This document shows, piece by piece, positions 45,944-54,762 of a stretch of DNA of 64,000 bases. The stretch spans positions 558,001 to 622,000 of the forward strand of contig NZ_CP014007.2 in the NCBI RefSeq assembly GCF_001658025.2. The letters run 5' to 3'. Each line of letters begins with the position of its first letter. Positions within the stretch are counted from its first letter, which is position 1. Source of the stretch: Kosakonia oryzae (GTDB lineage: Bacteria > Pseudomonadota > Gammaproteobacteria > Enterobacterales > Enterobacteriaceae). The notes below the pieces were generated by a model. That model made no database searches. It worked only from the letters and a program-made list of their open reading frames with translations, and was not told the DNA's origin. The translations under genes and the position numbers were made by a program.

Positions 45944-46699
45944 ATGGAACATAAGTCAGTGCTTATTATTCAGGTGGGAAGTGCCCCGGAACCGCTACGC
46001 CAGGCTCATGGCGATATCCCGCTCTGGTTTTGCGAACTGCTTGGATATTTGCCGGAAGAAGTGGACATTGTGCGCGTTTTCGAGGGCGAAACGCTGCCCG
46101 CCCCGGATGCCAGCCGGGTGGCGATCATCACGGGTTCGTGGGCGATGGTTTCGGACAGACTGCCATGGAGTGAAAAGACGGCCGAATGGATCCGCGATGC
46201 AATGGCGATACAAATGCCGCTGTTTGGCGTTTGTTATGGTCATCAGTTAATGGCATGGGCGCTGGGTGGCGACGTGGAATATCATCCGCAAGGCCGGGAA
46301 GCGGGAACGCAAACGGTCTACCTGAATGCCGCAGCGGCAAACGATCCGCTGCTCAGCCATCTGACGGAGCCTTTTCCGGCGCATCTGACGCACCGGCAAA
46401 CGGTCACGCGCTTGCCGGAAGGGGCATCGGTGCTGGCCTCGTCTGCGCATGATAATCATCAAATCGTCCGCTATGGCCCGCGCGCGGTTTCCGTACAGTT
46501 CCACCCGGAAATGACGCCGGAAATCGCCACGGATCTGCTGCGTCTTAACCGCGCTAACATTGAAAAAGAGGGCACCGATGCCGATCGCTTAGTTGCTGGT
46601 GTGCTTCCGGCACCGGATGCCGCAGAGATCCTGCGCCGCTTCGTGCAGGACGTTACCGGTTACAGCAAGGCGCGGCGCTCAATTCACGCTGCCCAGTGA
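45944..46699 (+). CDS. Class I glutamine amidotransferase (GMP-synthase-like), substrate unknown
   Basis: 251 residues of the stand-alone class I GATase fold. The catalytic triad is visible: nucleophile C97 in FGVCYGHQ, with H187 and E189 in QFHPEM. No synthetase domain is attached. Family members hydrolyse glutamine or gamma-glutamyl compounds, so gamma-glutamyl hydrolase or a guanine/folate-related role are possible. The 3' end overlaps the opposing SnoaL-like gene by 21 nt. It is absent from this position in E. coli K-12 as I recall and belongs to a small accessory block. Confidence 0.85.
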   Translation: MEHKSVLIIQVGSAPEPLRQAHGDIPLWFCELLGYLPEEVDIVRVFEGETLPAPDASRVAIITGSWAMVSDRLPWSEKTAEWIRDAMAIQMPLFGVCYGHQLMAWALGGDVEYHPQGREAGTQTVYLNAAAANDPLLSHLTEPFPAHLTHRQTVTRLPEGASVLASSAHDNHQIVRYGPRAVSVQFHPEMTPEIATDLLRLNRANIEKEGTDADRLVAGVLPAPDAAEILRRFVQDVTGYSKARRSIHAAQ

Positions 46700-47077
46700 A
46701 CGATCTTCCGCTGCGCCGCTCATCAGCCGGGTGAGTTCTTCGCAGCGGATAATCAGCCCGTCCTGAAGCGTAAAATGGGCAAACACCTCGATCTCAGCAA
46801 AATCCCCCACCTTCTTGCGCACCCTCACCCGATGGTGTGTCAGCACGTTACCGTCTTCACCTGCAATAGCCAGGATGGTTAGCTCAATACGTTCGGTCAG
46901 TTGTTTCAACGCCGCCATATGGCTGACAAAGCCTGCAAAATCCAGCCGCTTTCCATCGACATATTGTTGATATTTTGGTGAAAAAAATGCGCAAATGGTC
47001 GCGTCGTCATGCGCCGGGTTGCAGATAATCTCGCGCAAAGCCTGCGCTACACGGTGGGTTTCTGTCATGGTCGTCAT
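46679..47077 (-). CDS. SnoaL-like / NTF2-fold protein, function unknown
   Basis: 132 residues whose pattern (N-terminal helix, FFSPKYQQYVDGKRLDFAGFVSHM, then beta strands rich in charged residues) fits the SnoaL-like NTF2 fold. Members are polyketide cyclases, isomerases or small-ligand binders; no catalytic residue can be assigned. It is divergent from the AraC-type regulator across 85 nt, which suggests control by it. It converges with the amidotransferase by a 21-nt overlap. Confidence 0.7.
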   Translation of the reverse strand: MTTMTETHRVAQALREIICNPAHDDATICAFFSPKYQQYVDGKRLDFAGFVSHMAALKQLTERIELTILAIAGEDGNVLTHHRVRVRKKVGDFAEIEVFAHFTLQDGLIIRCEELTRLMSGAAEDRSLGSVN

Positions 47078-47162
47078 CCTCTGTATTAGGGTGAGCAGAG
47101 GATATCGTTGATGGCTGTTGGTATATTAGCCGTAACAGGACAATAAATACGGTGAATCGGCC

Positions 47163-47888
47163 ATGATGATAGTGCAAAGCCAGAAACTCACGCATCAGCG
47201 AAAGCATCAAACCCACTGGCATCAGCATGATACCGGCCAACTGTTCTGCATTCGTCGCGGTATGATGATCGTTCAGACGGAGCAGGCGCAATGGGCGCTG
47301 ACGCCCGCAACGATAGGCTGGTTTCCGCCGCAGTTGCAGCACTGCGCCTGGACGGTCGGTGAGGTTGAGGGAGAGAGCCTGCAAGTACGTGGCATGGTAT
47401 TGCCTGCGGCAGGTGTCTGGCCAGCCGATCCTTTCCTGATGCTATTGATGGCCCGGCTGGCAAAGTGCGATGCTGCCGATCTTATGCCGCAGCAACACCT
47501 CCTGGCGGTGATGATGGATGAATTGAAACGAATGTCTCCCGCCCCGTTGCAACTTATCCTGCCGCAGGACCGGCGCGCCAGGCAGGTGGCTGAAGCGCTG
47601 CTGGAAAAGCCGCACAGCACGCAGCCTCAGGCTGAACTGGCGAGCCGCTACGGGTTAAGCGTGCGAACCTTAAGCCGCTTATTTCGTGCCGGGACCGGGC
47701 TTAGCTTCAGCCAGTGGCGACAGCAGGCGAGGGTTCTGGCGGCGATGGCGTTGCTGCTGGGCGGCAAAACGGTGAGCGAGACGGCGACGCAATGTGGCTA
47801 TGAGAATGTCAGCGCCTTTATCGCCGCTTTCAAAATGCGTTTTGGCATTACGCCGGGGCAATTTCGCGCCCGTCAGTTTGGAGATTAA
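47163..47888 (+). CDS. AraC-family transcriptional regulator
   Basis: 241 residues. The N-terminal cupin-like ligand region begins HWHQHDTGQLFCIRRG, and the C-terminal AraC domain (about 140-238) has both helix-turn-helix units (ELASRYGLSVRTLSRLFR and TVSETATQCGYENVSAFIAAF) and the end signature GITPGQFR. An ATG one codon downstream is an alternative start. The probable target is the divergent SnoaL-like gene. The closest named relatives I can suggest are NimR/YeaM-type regulators, but I cannot assign it. Confidence 0.88.
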   Translation: MMIVQSQKLTHQRKHQTHWHQHDTGQLFCIRRGMMIVQTEQAQWALTPATIGWFPPQLQHCAWTVGEVEGESLQVRGMVLPAAGVWPADPFLMLLMARLAKCDAADLMPQQHLLAVMMDELKRMSPAPLQLILPQDRRARQVAEALLEKPHSTQPQAELASRYGLSVRTLSRLFRAGTGLSFSQWRQQARVLAAMALLLGGKTVSETATQCGYENVSAFIAAFKMRFGITPGQFRARQFGD

Positions 47889-48076
47889 CCCTCCGGCGTG
47901 GATAGGCTAATAAACCGGCAGATAGCCCTGCCATTCAGGCCTGAAGTGTTTACGCTGGCGTCGGACAGCAGATGGAGATGATTGCCCACTTTTCCCGGCA
48001 ACACGCAGTCATCCACTGCTTTGAGATTGTCTTTGTACTGCTGTAAGGCAACGCTGAGCCTTTGATTTTCCCAGCG
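47885..48076 (-). pseudogene. Open frame without start codon; possible gene remnant
   Basis: This minus-strand frame of 63 codons (RWENQRLSVALQQYKDNLK...) has protein-like composition but no ATG, and an in-frame TAA bounds it upstream. Its end overlaps the AraC gene stop. I do not recognise the family. It may be the C-terminal end of a lost gene, or chance. Confidence 0.25.
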
Positions 48077-48128
48077 TTATGCGCGGCAAACAGAATGAAA
48101 ATGCCCCGGCATAAACCAGGGCAGGAGA

Positions 48129-48287
48129 TCAGGCGGCTTCTTCTTCGGCCAGCCGGATTTCGGCTTCGGCGACGATGGCTTCCAGCTCGGTCAGCATCTC
48201 TTCAAACCCAAAGACCGGAAGCGGTTCATGGAGCGTAGGCTGTGTGAGGGCGCTCTCAATAGATATTTTAGTTACGCTGCTATTCAT
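48129..48287 (-). CDS. yhaL: YhaL-like small protein
   Basis: 52 residues from the ATG at 48287, with AGCAGGTGAG upstream. The C-terminal half (FGFEEMLTELEAIVAEAE, then IRLAEEEAA) closely matches E. coli YhaL (54 residues), while the N-terminal half differs (MNSSVTKISIESAL). The product is acidic and probably helical, with no known function. It lies 25 nt after yhaK on the same strand, as in E. coli. Confidence 0.82.
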   Translation of the reverse strand: MNSSVTKISIESALTQPTLHEPLPVFGFEEMLTELEAIVAEAEIRLAEEEAA

Positions 48288-48312
48288 ATACTCACCTGCT
48301 AAAACATAACTG

Positions 48313-49014
48313 TCACACTGGTAAATCTATCAGCAAAGCGCGCAGCGGCGTATCGGCAACTAACGTTATGTTAGCCTCATCACGAATAAAAGCGCCGTCG
48401 CCGCAGGTCAGGGCTTCCTTCGCTTCGCAATGCGTCACCGCATGCACCGTGCCGTGGATCGATTGCAGATAGGCGCGCGGGCCATGTAGCTGAATTGTCA
48501 GCTCTTCGCCTTTTTTCAACTCGATATGGTGCAGCCACACTTGCTGACGCAGTTGCAAACTACCCTGGCTACCATCCGGCGAAGCCAGCAGTTGTTGCGC
48601 TGCATCGGCAATCGTCATTTTCTGCACCGGTGGATTTTCGCGCTCCGGGCAGGCATCAAGCCACAACTGCATACGCGTTAACGACTTGTCTTTGCTCAGG
48701 TTATGTTCGCTATAGCTGATGCCGGGCTGAGTGGCGATAAGCAGCGCTTCACCGGCTTTCGCCTGCACATGGTTCCCTTCGCTGTCGCGGTATTCCGCTT
48801 CACCTTCAAGGATCAGGTTCAGAATATCCACTTTCGGGTAGGCCCGTGGCTGGAAGGAGGCACCTGGAGCAAGGACTTCCTGGTTCAGTACACGCAGGGA
48901 GGCATAACCTAACAGTTTCGGGTCAAAGTAGTGTCCAAAAGAAAACGTGTAGCGGGCCTGAAGCCAGCCGAAGTCAGCTTGTCCGCATTGTTTTGCAGTA
49001 CGGGTAGTAATCAT
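48313..49014 (-). CDS. yhaK: YhaK, pirin-like bicupin protein
   Basis: 233 residues, the E. coli length. The pirin signature is in the N-terminal cupin (RYTFSFGHYFDPKLLGYASLRVLNQ...PHPK-like region), followed by a divergent second cupin. E. coli YhaK is proposed to sense reactive oxygen or nitrogen species and can be regulated by the neighbouring LysR protein YhaJ, which is divergent here across 106 nt. Confidence 0.95.
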   Translation of the reverse strand: MITTRTAKQCGQADFGWLQARYTFSFGHYFDPKLLGYASLRVLNQEVLAPGASFQPRAYPKVDILNLILEGEAEYRDSEGNHVQAKAGEALLIATQPGISYSEHNLSKDKSLTRMQLWLDACPERENPPVQKMTIADAAQQLLASPDGSQGSLQLRQQVWLHHIELKKGEELTIQLHGPRAYLQSIHGTVHAVTHCEAKEALTCGDGAFIRDEANITLVADTPLRALLIDLPV

Positions 49015-49120
49015 CGTTATTGACCTCTCTTTACTTAAAACAATGTTAAAGGTATGGACGATGCATTGTTAGCCAGATATTCTGCCAGGTATGTTCAAAT
49101 TTACTGAATGAGAACAATAA

Positions 49121-50017
49121 ATGGCGAAAGAAAGGGCACTTACGCTGGAAGCGTTGCGCGTGATGGATGCGATTGATCGGCGCGGAAGCTTTGCCGCTGC
49201 GGCGGATGAGTTGGGGCGCGTACCTTCCGCACTCAGCTACACCATGCAAAAACTGGAAGAAGAACTGGACGTGGTGCTGTTTGACCGCTCCGGCCACCGG
49301 ACCAAATTCACCAACGTCGGGCGTATGCTGCTGGAGCGCGGACGCGTGCTGCTGGAAGCGGCAGATAAACTGACGACCGATGCCGAAGCGCTGGCGCGCG
49401 GTTGGGAAACGCATCTGACGCTGGTCACCGAAGCGCTGGTGCCGACGGTTGAACTCTTCCCGCTGGTGGAGAGGCTGGCGGCGAAAGCCAATACGCAATT
49501 ATCGATTATTACCGAAGTGCTGGCCGGGGCGTGGGAACGGCTGGAGCAGGGGCGTGCGGATATCGTTGTCGCGCCGGATATGCACTTTCGTTCCTCGTCG
49601 GAAATTAACTCCCGCAAGCTCTACTCGGTAATGAATGTGTATGTGGCCGCGCCGGATCACCCGATTCATCAGGAGCCGGAACCGCTGTCGGAAGTCACTC
49701 GCGTGAAATACCGTGGCGTGGCGGTGGCGGATACCGCCCGCGAACGGCCGGTATTAACAGTACAACTGCTGGATAAACAGCCGCGTCTGACGGTCAGTAC
49801 CATTGAAGATAAACGCCAGGCGTTGCTGGCCGGCCTCGGCGTGGCGACAATGCCTTACCCGCTGGTGGAACAGGATATTGCCGAAGGGCGGTTGCGGGTG
49901 GTGAGCCCGGAATATACCAGCCAAGTGGATATCATTATGGCATGGCGTCGCGACAGCATGGGTGAAGGTAAAGCCTGGTGTCTGCGTGAAATCCCCAAGC
50001 TATTTGCCGGTAAATAA
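49121..50017 (+). CDS. yhaJ: YhaJ, LysR-type transcriptional regulator
   Basis: 298 residues. N-terminal winged helix-turn-helix (about 6-65, SFAAAADELGRVPSALSYTMQKLEEELD) and a C-terminal periplasmic-binding-like effector domain. In E. coli YhaJ activates yqjF and other genes in response to aromatic nitro or quinone compounds; yqjG/yqjF lie just downstream here on the other strand. Divergent from yhaK. Confidence 0.94.
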   Translation: MAKERALTLEALRVMDAIDRRGSFAAAADELGRVPSALSYTMQKLEEELDVVLFDRSGHRTKFTNVGRMLLERGRVLLEAADKLTTDAEALARGWETHLTLVTEALVPTVELFPLVERLAAKANTQLSIITEVLAGAWERLEQGRADIVVAPDMHFRSSSEINSRKLYSVMNVYVAAPDHPIHQEPEPLSEVTRVKYRGVAVADTARERPVLTVQLLDKQPRLTVSTIEDKRQALLAGLGVATMPYPLVEQDIAEGRLRVVSPEYTSQVDIIMAWRRDSMGEGKAWCLREIPKLFAGK

Positions 50018-50022
50018 AGCTT

Positions 50023-50388
50023 TCAGGGAAACGCTTTCGGCTGCGGCCCAAAACGGTTCTCCTCCGGCGTACTGCGCTGGCTGTAAAAGGCCAGCAACAT
50101 TAACCAGCCCAGCACCGGAAGCAGGAGCAACAACAACCAGCGACCGCGGCGATCGGTATCGTGCAGACGGCGAACCTGCACCGCCAGCGAAGGCACCAGT
50201 ACCAGTAATGTGTAAATCAGGCTCAATGGGCCAAACCCGCCGCCAAACTGCCAGCCAAGAATGTGGTCCACCACCATCAGCACGCCGGAAAGGATGATAT
50301 TGACCAGAACGAACATCCAAAACTCGCGCCGGTGCGCCCGTCCGTGGAAGGTGGCATAGTTACCCAGTACCTTAAAATACCAGTCCAT
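50023..50388 (-). CDS. yhaH: YhaH, DUF805 inner-membrane protein
   Basis: 121 residues with three to four hydrophobic segments. The N-terminus MDWYFKVLGNYATFHGRA and the motif RRLHDTDRRG define DUF805. E. coli carries two adjacent paralogues (yhaH and yhaI); only one is present here. The function is unknown. Convergent with yhaJ, 5 nt apart. Confidence 0.9.
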   Translation of the reverse strand: MDWYFKVLGNYATFHGRAHRREFWMFVLVNIILSGVLMVVDHILGWQFGGGFGPLSLIYTLLVLVPSLAVQVRRLHDTDRRGRWLLLLLLPVLGWLMLLAFYSQRSTPEENRFGPQPKAFP

Positions 50389-50513
50389 TTTTAACCTCGA
50401 TCAATGGTCAATTCGTTGTTTTCTAAACGATCAAAGTAAGAATAGACGGCAAAAATACAAAGCGATAAACCCGGCGGGAAATAATTTGGGCGCGCGGTCA
50501 CGCGCCCGAAAGA

Positions 50514-51500
50514 TCAGGCGAAACGAATGTCGCGCCCGTGAGGTTCATCCAGATCCTGCCACGGCCCGACAGAGATGATCCCGGTTGGGTTGATGGTTTT
50601 GTGGCTGCGGAAATAGTGATTGCGGATATGCGCAAAATCGACGGTTTCAGCAACGCCCGGCATCTGGTAAATATCGCGCAGAAAACCGTGCAGATTGAGG
50701 TAGTCGCTGATGCGGTGTTTATCGCATTTAAAATGGGTGACATATACCGGATCGAAGCGGATAAGCGTGGTCCACAGGCGAATATCGGCTTCTGTCAGCC
50801 GATCGCCGGTCAGATAACGGTGCTGACCCAGGATCTGCTCCAGCCGTTCCAGCGAGGTAAAGACATTCACAACAGCTTCGTCGTAGGCCTGCTGGCTGGT
50901 GGCGAAACCCGCTTTATAAACGCCATTGTTGACGTTGTCGTAGATCCAGCTATTAAGCTCATCGATTTGCGCGCGCAGTTCCGGCGGGTAGTAATCCCCG
51001 GCTCTGGCACCCAGTCCGTCAAAGGCGGTATTGAACATGCGGATAATTTCCGCTGATTCATTACTGACAATGGTGTGATTCTTTTTATCCCACAGCACCG
51101 GCACGGTGACGCGACCGCTGTAGTGCGGATCGGCATGCAAATAAAGCTGATAGAGAAATTCGTGCTGATAAAGGGTATCGCCGGTTGCTGCCGGGAAATC
51201 GTCATCGAACGTCCAGCCATTTTCCAGCATCAAAGGGTGAACGACGGAAACAGAGATAAACGGCTCCAGGCCTTTCAGTTTACGCAGGATCAGAGTGCGG
51301 TGCGCCCACGGGCAAGCCAGTGAAACATAGAGATGATAGCGATCTTTCTCTGCGGCGAAGCCCCCTTCGCCGGAGGGGCCAGGCGCGCCGTCGGCAGTGA
51401 GCCAGTTGCGAAATGCGGAAACGGAGCGTTTAAACCGCCCACCGGTGGATTTGGTGTCATACCAGGTGTCGTGCCAGACGCCGTCAATCAGTTGTCCCAT
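50514..51500 (-). CDS. yqjG: Glutathionyl-hydroquinone reductase YqjG
   Basis: The start at 51500 gives 328 residues (MGQLIDGVWHDTW); the frame continues 8 codons upstream without homology. It is a Xi-class glutathione transferase with the catalytic cysteine C63 in LACPWAHR. It reduces glutathionyl-hydroquinones to hydroquinones with glutathione. It follows yqjF, separated by a terminator. Confidence 0.95.
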   Translation of the reverse strand: MGQLIDGVWHDTWYDTKSTGGRFKRSVSAFRNWLTADGAPGPSGEGGFAAEKDRYHLYVSLACPWAHRTLILRKLKGLEPFISVSVVHPLMLENGWTFDDDFPAATGDTLYQHEFLYQLYLHADPHYSGRVTVPVLWDKKNHTIVSNESAEIIRMFNTAFDGLGARAGDYYPPELRAQIDELNSWIYDNVNNGVYKAGFATSQQAYDEAVVNVFTSLERLEQILGQHRYLTGDRLTEADIRLWTTLIRFDPVYVTHFKCDKHRISDYLNLHGFLRDIYQMPGVAETVDFAHIRNHYFRSHKTINPTGIISVGPWQDLDEPHGRDIRFA

Positions 51501-51521
51501 TTTGCTTCCTCCTTCTGATAG

Positions 51522-51551
51522 CAAAAAAGCGAGGAGTGAACTCCTCGCTTT
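51522..51551 (-). terminator. Terminator between yqjF and yqjG
   Basis: On the minus strand AAAGCGAGGAGT-TCA-CTCCTCGCTTTTTT, a perfect stem with T run about 26 nt after the yqjF stop. Part of it abuts the yqjG leader. Confidence 0.9.
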
Positions 51552-51576
51552 GATCTCTTTACTCAGTATAGAGTGC

Positions 51577-51969
51577 TTACCATTTTTTATTCAGCACGCG
51601 GTCGATACTGATAGCACCCGGACCGGTGATGCCCAGCAGCAGATAGCCGCCAGCGATGGTCAGGTTTTTCATAAACATCAGCGAGTTCACGCCTTCCGCA
51701 AAGTTGCTGTGGAAGATGAATGCGGTCAGCAGTGTGAAGGCCGCAGTGAACAGCGCGGTGGTACGGGTCAGGAAACCGAACAGAATCGCCAGACCGCCGC
51801 CGAACTCAAGCAGAATGGTCAACGGCAGCAGGAACCCCGGCACGCCCATGGCTTCCATATACTGCTGCGTACCTGCATAACCGGTAATTTTTCCCCAGCC
51901 AGCCACGATAAACAGAATCGGCATCAGGATACGTGCGACCAGAAAACCAACATCTTCTAATTTTTTCAT
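51577..51969 (-). CDS. yqjF: YqjF, DoxX-family membrane protein
   Basis: 130 residues with four hydrophobic segments, DoxX/DoxD family. The motif GWGKITGYAGTQQYMEAMGVPGFLLP is the family signature region. E. coli yqjF is induced by nitroaromatic breakdown products through YhaJ and is linked to quinone detoxification. The leader of about 190 nt up to yqjK holds no gene. Confidence 0.93.
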   Translation of the reverse strand: MKKLEDVGFLVARILMPILFIVAGWGKITGYAGTQQYMEAMGVPGFLLPLTILLEFGGGLAILFGFLTRTTALFTAAFTLLTAFIFHSNFAEGVNSLMFMKNLTIAGGYLLLGITGPGAISIDRVLNKKW

Positions 51970-52163
51970 CTTTCTCTCCAGGGGGCCACTGCTGCGGCTA
52001 TCAGTAAATAGTGTGCAATTACGGGCAGATGCCGCGTGCTTGCTGTCGATGGAGAGGATAGTAATCGTGGCGGGAAAAGATTGTTAGCAAGGAAAACTGT
52101 CGAATTTTTTCAAAAAAACTGAGTAAGAAGAGAAGGGCGATCGTCGCGACCGCCCTTAACGCA

Positions 52164-52454
52164 TTAACGCGGTGAGTTGAGCGTGGTTTTAACCAGGCGC
52201 CACAGGCTCCAGATGCCGAGACCGCGTTTACCCCAGCGCACCAGCATATTCGGATGGCGAACCGACCAGACTGCGAGCGCGCTGCTGCCAATTAATGCCC
52301 ATGAACGCAGGCTGAGCAGGGTATTCCAGCCGCGATCGTAAGGGCTGGTGGCTTCAAGCCAGTCGCGACGCCCGGCGGTGAGATCCAGCCGTTGCTGCTG
52401 GATCTCGCTGAGCAGGCGCGCTTTACGTTTCAGACGCTCTGCTTTGTTGCTCAC
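52164..52454 (-). CDS. yqjK: YqjK, YqjK-like family protein
   Basis: 96 residues: a basic N-terminal helical region (KAERLKRKARLLSEIQQQRLDL), one hydrophobic stretch around residues 49-63 and a basic C-terminus. Function unknown. The start overlaps the yqjE stop by 4 nt, making it the last gene of yqjCDEK. Confidence 0.92.
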   Translation of the reverse strand: MSNKAERLKRKARLLSEIQQQRLDLTAGRRDWLEATSPYDRGWNTLLSLRSWALIGSSALAVWSVRHPNMLVRWGKRGLGIWSLWRLVKTTLNSPR

Positions 52455-52849
52455 GATTTATCGTCCTCCAGCAGGGCGCGGTCATTTTCAAGCTCCTGCC
52501 GGGTATGGCGCAACAGTGTTGATGCGCGCGCTTTACGTAGCGTCCAGATGCCGCCAATTAGCGCCAGCACCAGTAACACTACCGTGGTGGCAATCATCGC
52601 GTTCAGGCGATATTGCGGATCAATGGCCCAAATAATCAGCACCATCAGACTCATCAGGCCAAATGCGGCAAAAAGCATGGTCAGACCCAGCATCATCAAC
52701 AGCTGGAACAGATTGGCTTTCTCTTCTTCCAGCTCGACAACCGCCAGCCGCAGGCGGGTCTCAACCATCTCTACAAGGATCGTCAGAATACGCTGGCCGA
52801 TCCCCAGTGCGCTTTTGCCTGGCCCCTGCGCGTGTCGTGGCTCCGTCAT
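52451..52849 (-). CDS. yqjE: YqjE, inner-membrane protein (phage holin superfamily III-like)
   Basis: 132 residues with two membrane segments (about 48-75 and 82-105) after an N-terminal helical region. Function unknown; in E. coli it is coexpressed with the ribosome-associated protein YqjD. It starts 1 nt after the yqjD stop and overlaps yqjK by 4 nt. Confidence 0.92.
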   Translation of the reverse strand: MTEPRHAQGPGKSALGIGQRILTILVEMVETRLRLAVVELEEEKANLFQLLMMLGLTMLFAAFGLMSLMVLIIWAIDPQYRLNAMIATTVVLLVLALIGGIWTLRKARASTLLRHTRQELENDRALLEDDKS

Positions 52850-52850
52850 A

Positions 52851-53153
52851 TCAACGACGCGTCAGCAGCACGCCCAACACCACCCCAATAGCGGCGCCGA
52901 TGCCTACACTGGCCCATGGGTTTTCGCGGACATATTCATCAGTACGCGCGGCGGCTTCACGTGTTTGTTTGGCAATAACATCACCCGTTTCGCCGAGGCG
53001 ATGACGGCTGTCACGCAGAACCTGCTCTGCTTTTCCCCGCAATTTACTCAGCTCTTCTTTCGATTTTTCACCAGAATTACTCAGCACTTCTTCCAGCGTA
53101 TCCGCGAGGGATTTCAGTTCAGCGCGCAGATGATCGGCATTATCTTTTGACAT
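52851..53153 (-). CDS. yqjD: YqjD, membrane-anchored ribosome-associated protein (DUF883/ElaB family)
   Basis: 100 residues: a long charged helical N-terminal part, the motif YVRENPWASVGIGAAIGVVLG and a C-terminal membrane anchor ending LLTRR. E. coli YqjD binds 70S ribosomes in stationary phase through its N-terminal part and inhibits growth when overproduced. Second gene of yqjCDEK. Confidence 0.93.
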   Translation of the reverse strand: MSKDNADHLRAELKSLADTLEEVLSNSGEKSKEELSKLRGKAEQVLRDSRHRLGETGDVIAKQTREAAARTDEYVRENPWASVGIGAAIGVVLGVLLTRR

Positions 53154-53192
53154 AATTTTCTCCAGGTGAGTGAGTGGTAACGTCCTTAAAAA

Positions 53193-53564
53193 TCAGTAAT
53201 CGCGAGCCTCCAGCTCTTTCAGTTCAAGCTGTGCTTCTTTCAGCTTGTGTTCGCGTTTGCTTATTTTCTCCGCATCGCCTTTCTGCTTTGCTTCCGCCAG
53301 ATCGCGACGGCGCTCGGCAACCTCTTCTTTCTGCCCGGCTATTTTTTTCTGGTGAGCGGCGCGGAGTTGGGTATCTGAACAGTTAGCGCGCACTTCATGC
53401 AGCGCCTTTTTCAGCCCCTCAATTCGGCTCTGGTTGTTATGTTTTTCGGCATAACTGATTTCGCGCTGGATATCATGTTCTTTCTCCTGACAGGGGCTTG
53501 CAGCTTGTGCAATAGCGCTCAGAGAAAGAAGAGCCAACGCCAGTGCGATGCGGTTTTTCATCAT
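53193..53564 (-). CDS. yqjC: YqjC, periplasmic DUF1090 protein
   Basis: About 123 residues; two adjacent ATG codons (53564 and 53561) can start it, after GGAAGG. A Sec signal peptide (LALALLSLSAIAQA) is cleaved near residue 20. The mature protein is a charged helical, coiled-coil-like chain with two cysteines (SPCQEKE and ANCSDTQ) and Glu/Lys/Arg-rich repeats. Function unknown; head of yqjCDEK, linked in E. coli to acid and envelope stress. Confidence 0.92.
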   Translation of the reverse strand: MMKNRIALALALLSLSAIAQAASPCQEKEHDIQREISYAEKHNNQSRIEGLKKALHEVRANCSDTQLRAAHQKKIAGQKEEVAERRRDLAEAKQKGDAEKISKREHKLKEAQLELKELEARDY

Positions 53565-53708
53565 CGAAACCTTCCATTGTTGGCCAGCGAAACGGTTGTT
53601 GCGCCAGCATCCAGTTGTACAAAGTGAACCCTGGTTCCGTTTACTCAAGCATAGTAAGTAAACTGCTAAACACCAAAGTGAGTGAAAAGATTCAGAATCC
53701 TGGAAGGA

Positions 53709-54095
53709 TTAACCGAATCGGTGAGTGGTAGTACGCAGAAGCGCCAGCCACGCAGAGGGTTGGCCGTTGCCATCATCCTGGGCGGCGATGATATAGCCGT
53801 GGGGTAAGGTACGATCGAGGACGGCTTTCGCCGCTGCGCTTTGGTCGCTGGATTCAAAAGTAATCAATAACGTATCGTTTTTCGGCGTAATACTTTTGAA
53901 TTGTATGCCGTTGGCGTCCAGATGGTGCCAGACGGAGAAACCATCCGGCACGCTGACGTTCTGCGTCGCCGGGCGAATCGCCAGCGTGGATTCGCGGTTT
54001 TGCAGCGTCGCCCAGGTAATGAACATGACGCTGAAAATCGCCATCGTCATTAAGCCCATTAATAACCTGCGCAGCAAGGGACGTTGCAATTCCAT
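53709..54095 (-). CDS. mzrA: MzrA, modulator of EnvZ/OmpR
   Basis: 128 residues with one N-terminal membrane segment (about 11-31, LLMGLMTMAIFSVMFITWA) and a periplasmic domain. In E. coli MzrA binds EnvZ and raises OmpR phosphorylation, linking the Cpx response to porin control. It starts 4 nt after yqjA, forming the conserved yqjA-mzrA operon. Confidence 0.93.
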   Translation of the reverse strand: MELQRPLLRRLLMGLMTMAIFSVMFITWATLQNRESTLAIRPATQNVSVPDGFSVWHHLDANGIQFKSITPKNDTLLITFESSDQSAAAKAVLDRTLPHGYIIAAQDDGNGQPSAWLALLRTTTHRFG

Positions 54096-54099
54096 ATTC

Positions 54100-54762
54100 T
54101 TAGCCTCGATCGCGATATTTTTTCTTCCACAGCACCACCAGCGAGCCGATCAGGCCAATCACCAGCAATACGACCGGAAGCAACATCAGGCAGGACATCA
54201 GCGCATCTTCATACTTACGAAACACCGGCGTCTTACCCAGCAGGTAACCAAGCGATGTCAGGATCAACACCCACAGCAGGCCGCTCACCCAGTTGAAAAA
54301 CTGAAAGCGTGTATTACTCAGACCAGAAAGTCCGGCAATCGTTGGCAACAATGTGCGAACAAAGGCAATAAAACGCCCGATTAATAGCGCAGAAAGGCCA
54401 TGCTTATGGAACAGGTGATGCGCGCGCTGATGATAATGCGCGGGCAGATGTGACAGCCAGTTTTGTACGATGCGCGTATTGCCAAGCCATCGTCCCTGGA
54501 TGTAGCTCAGCCAGCAGCCAAGGCTGGCCGCAACGGTCAGCAGGAGGATGGTTTGCGGGTAGCCCAGCGCGCCTTTAGCAATCAACACGCCGATCAGCAC
54601 CAGAAGACTATCACCAGGCAGAAACGCCGCCGGAAGCAGACCGTTTTCCAGAAATAAGATGACAAATAAAACAAAATAGAGCATGCCGATCATGCCGGGA
54701 TGCGAAAGTGTTTCGAAATCCTGGCTCCAGAGGGCATGAAGTAATTGGCTTAAAAGTTCCAT
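54100..54762 (-). CDS. yqjA: YqjA, DedA-family membrane protein
   Basis: The start at 54762 gives 220 residues ([12 protein letters not shown]). It has the DedA/SNARE-associated signature ([16 protein letters not shown] and [16 protein letters not shown]) and five to six membrane segments. E. coli YqjA is proposed to be a proton-dependent transporter needed at alkaline pH and with YghB for division and Tat export. Upstream of mzrA; Cpx control is known in E. coli. Confidence 0.95.
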   Translation of the reverse strand: MELLSQLLHALWSQDFETLSHPGMIGMLYFVLFVILFLENGLLPAAFLPGDSLLVLIGVLIAKGALGYPQTILLLTVAASLGCWLSYIQGRWLGNTRIVQNWLSHLPAHYHQRAHHLFHKHGLSALLIGRFIAFVRTLLPTIAGLSGLSNTRFQFFNWVSGLLWVLILTSLGYLLGKTPVFRKYEDALMSCLMLLPVVLLVIGLIGSLVVLWKKKYRDRG

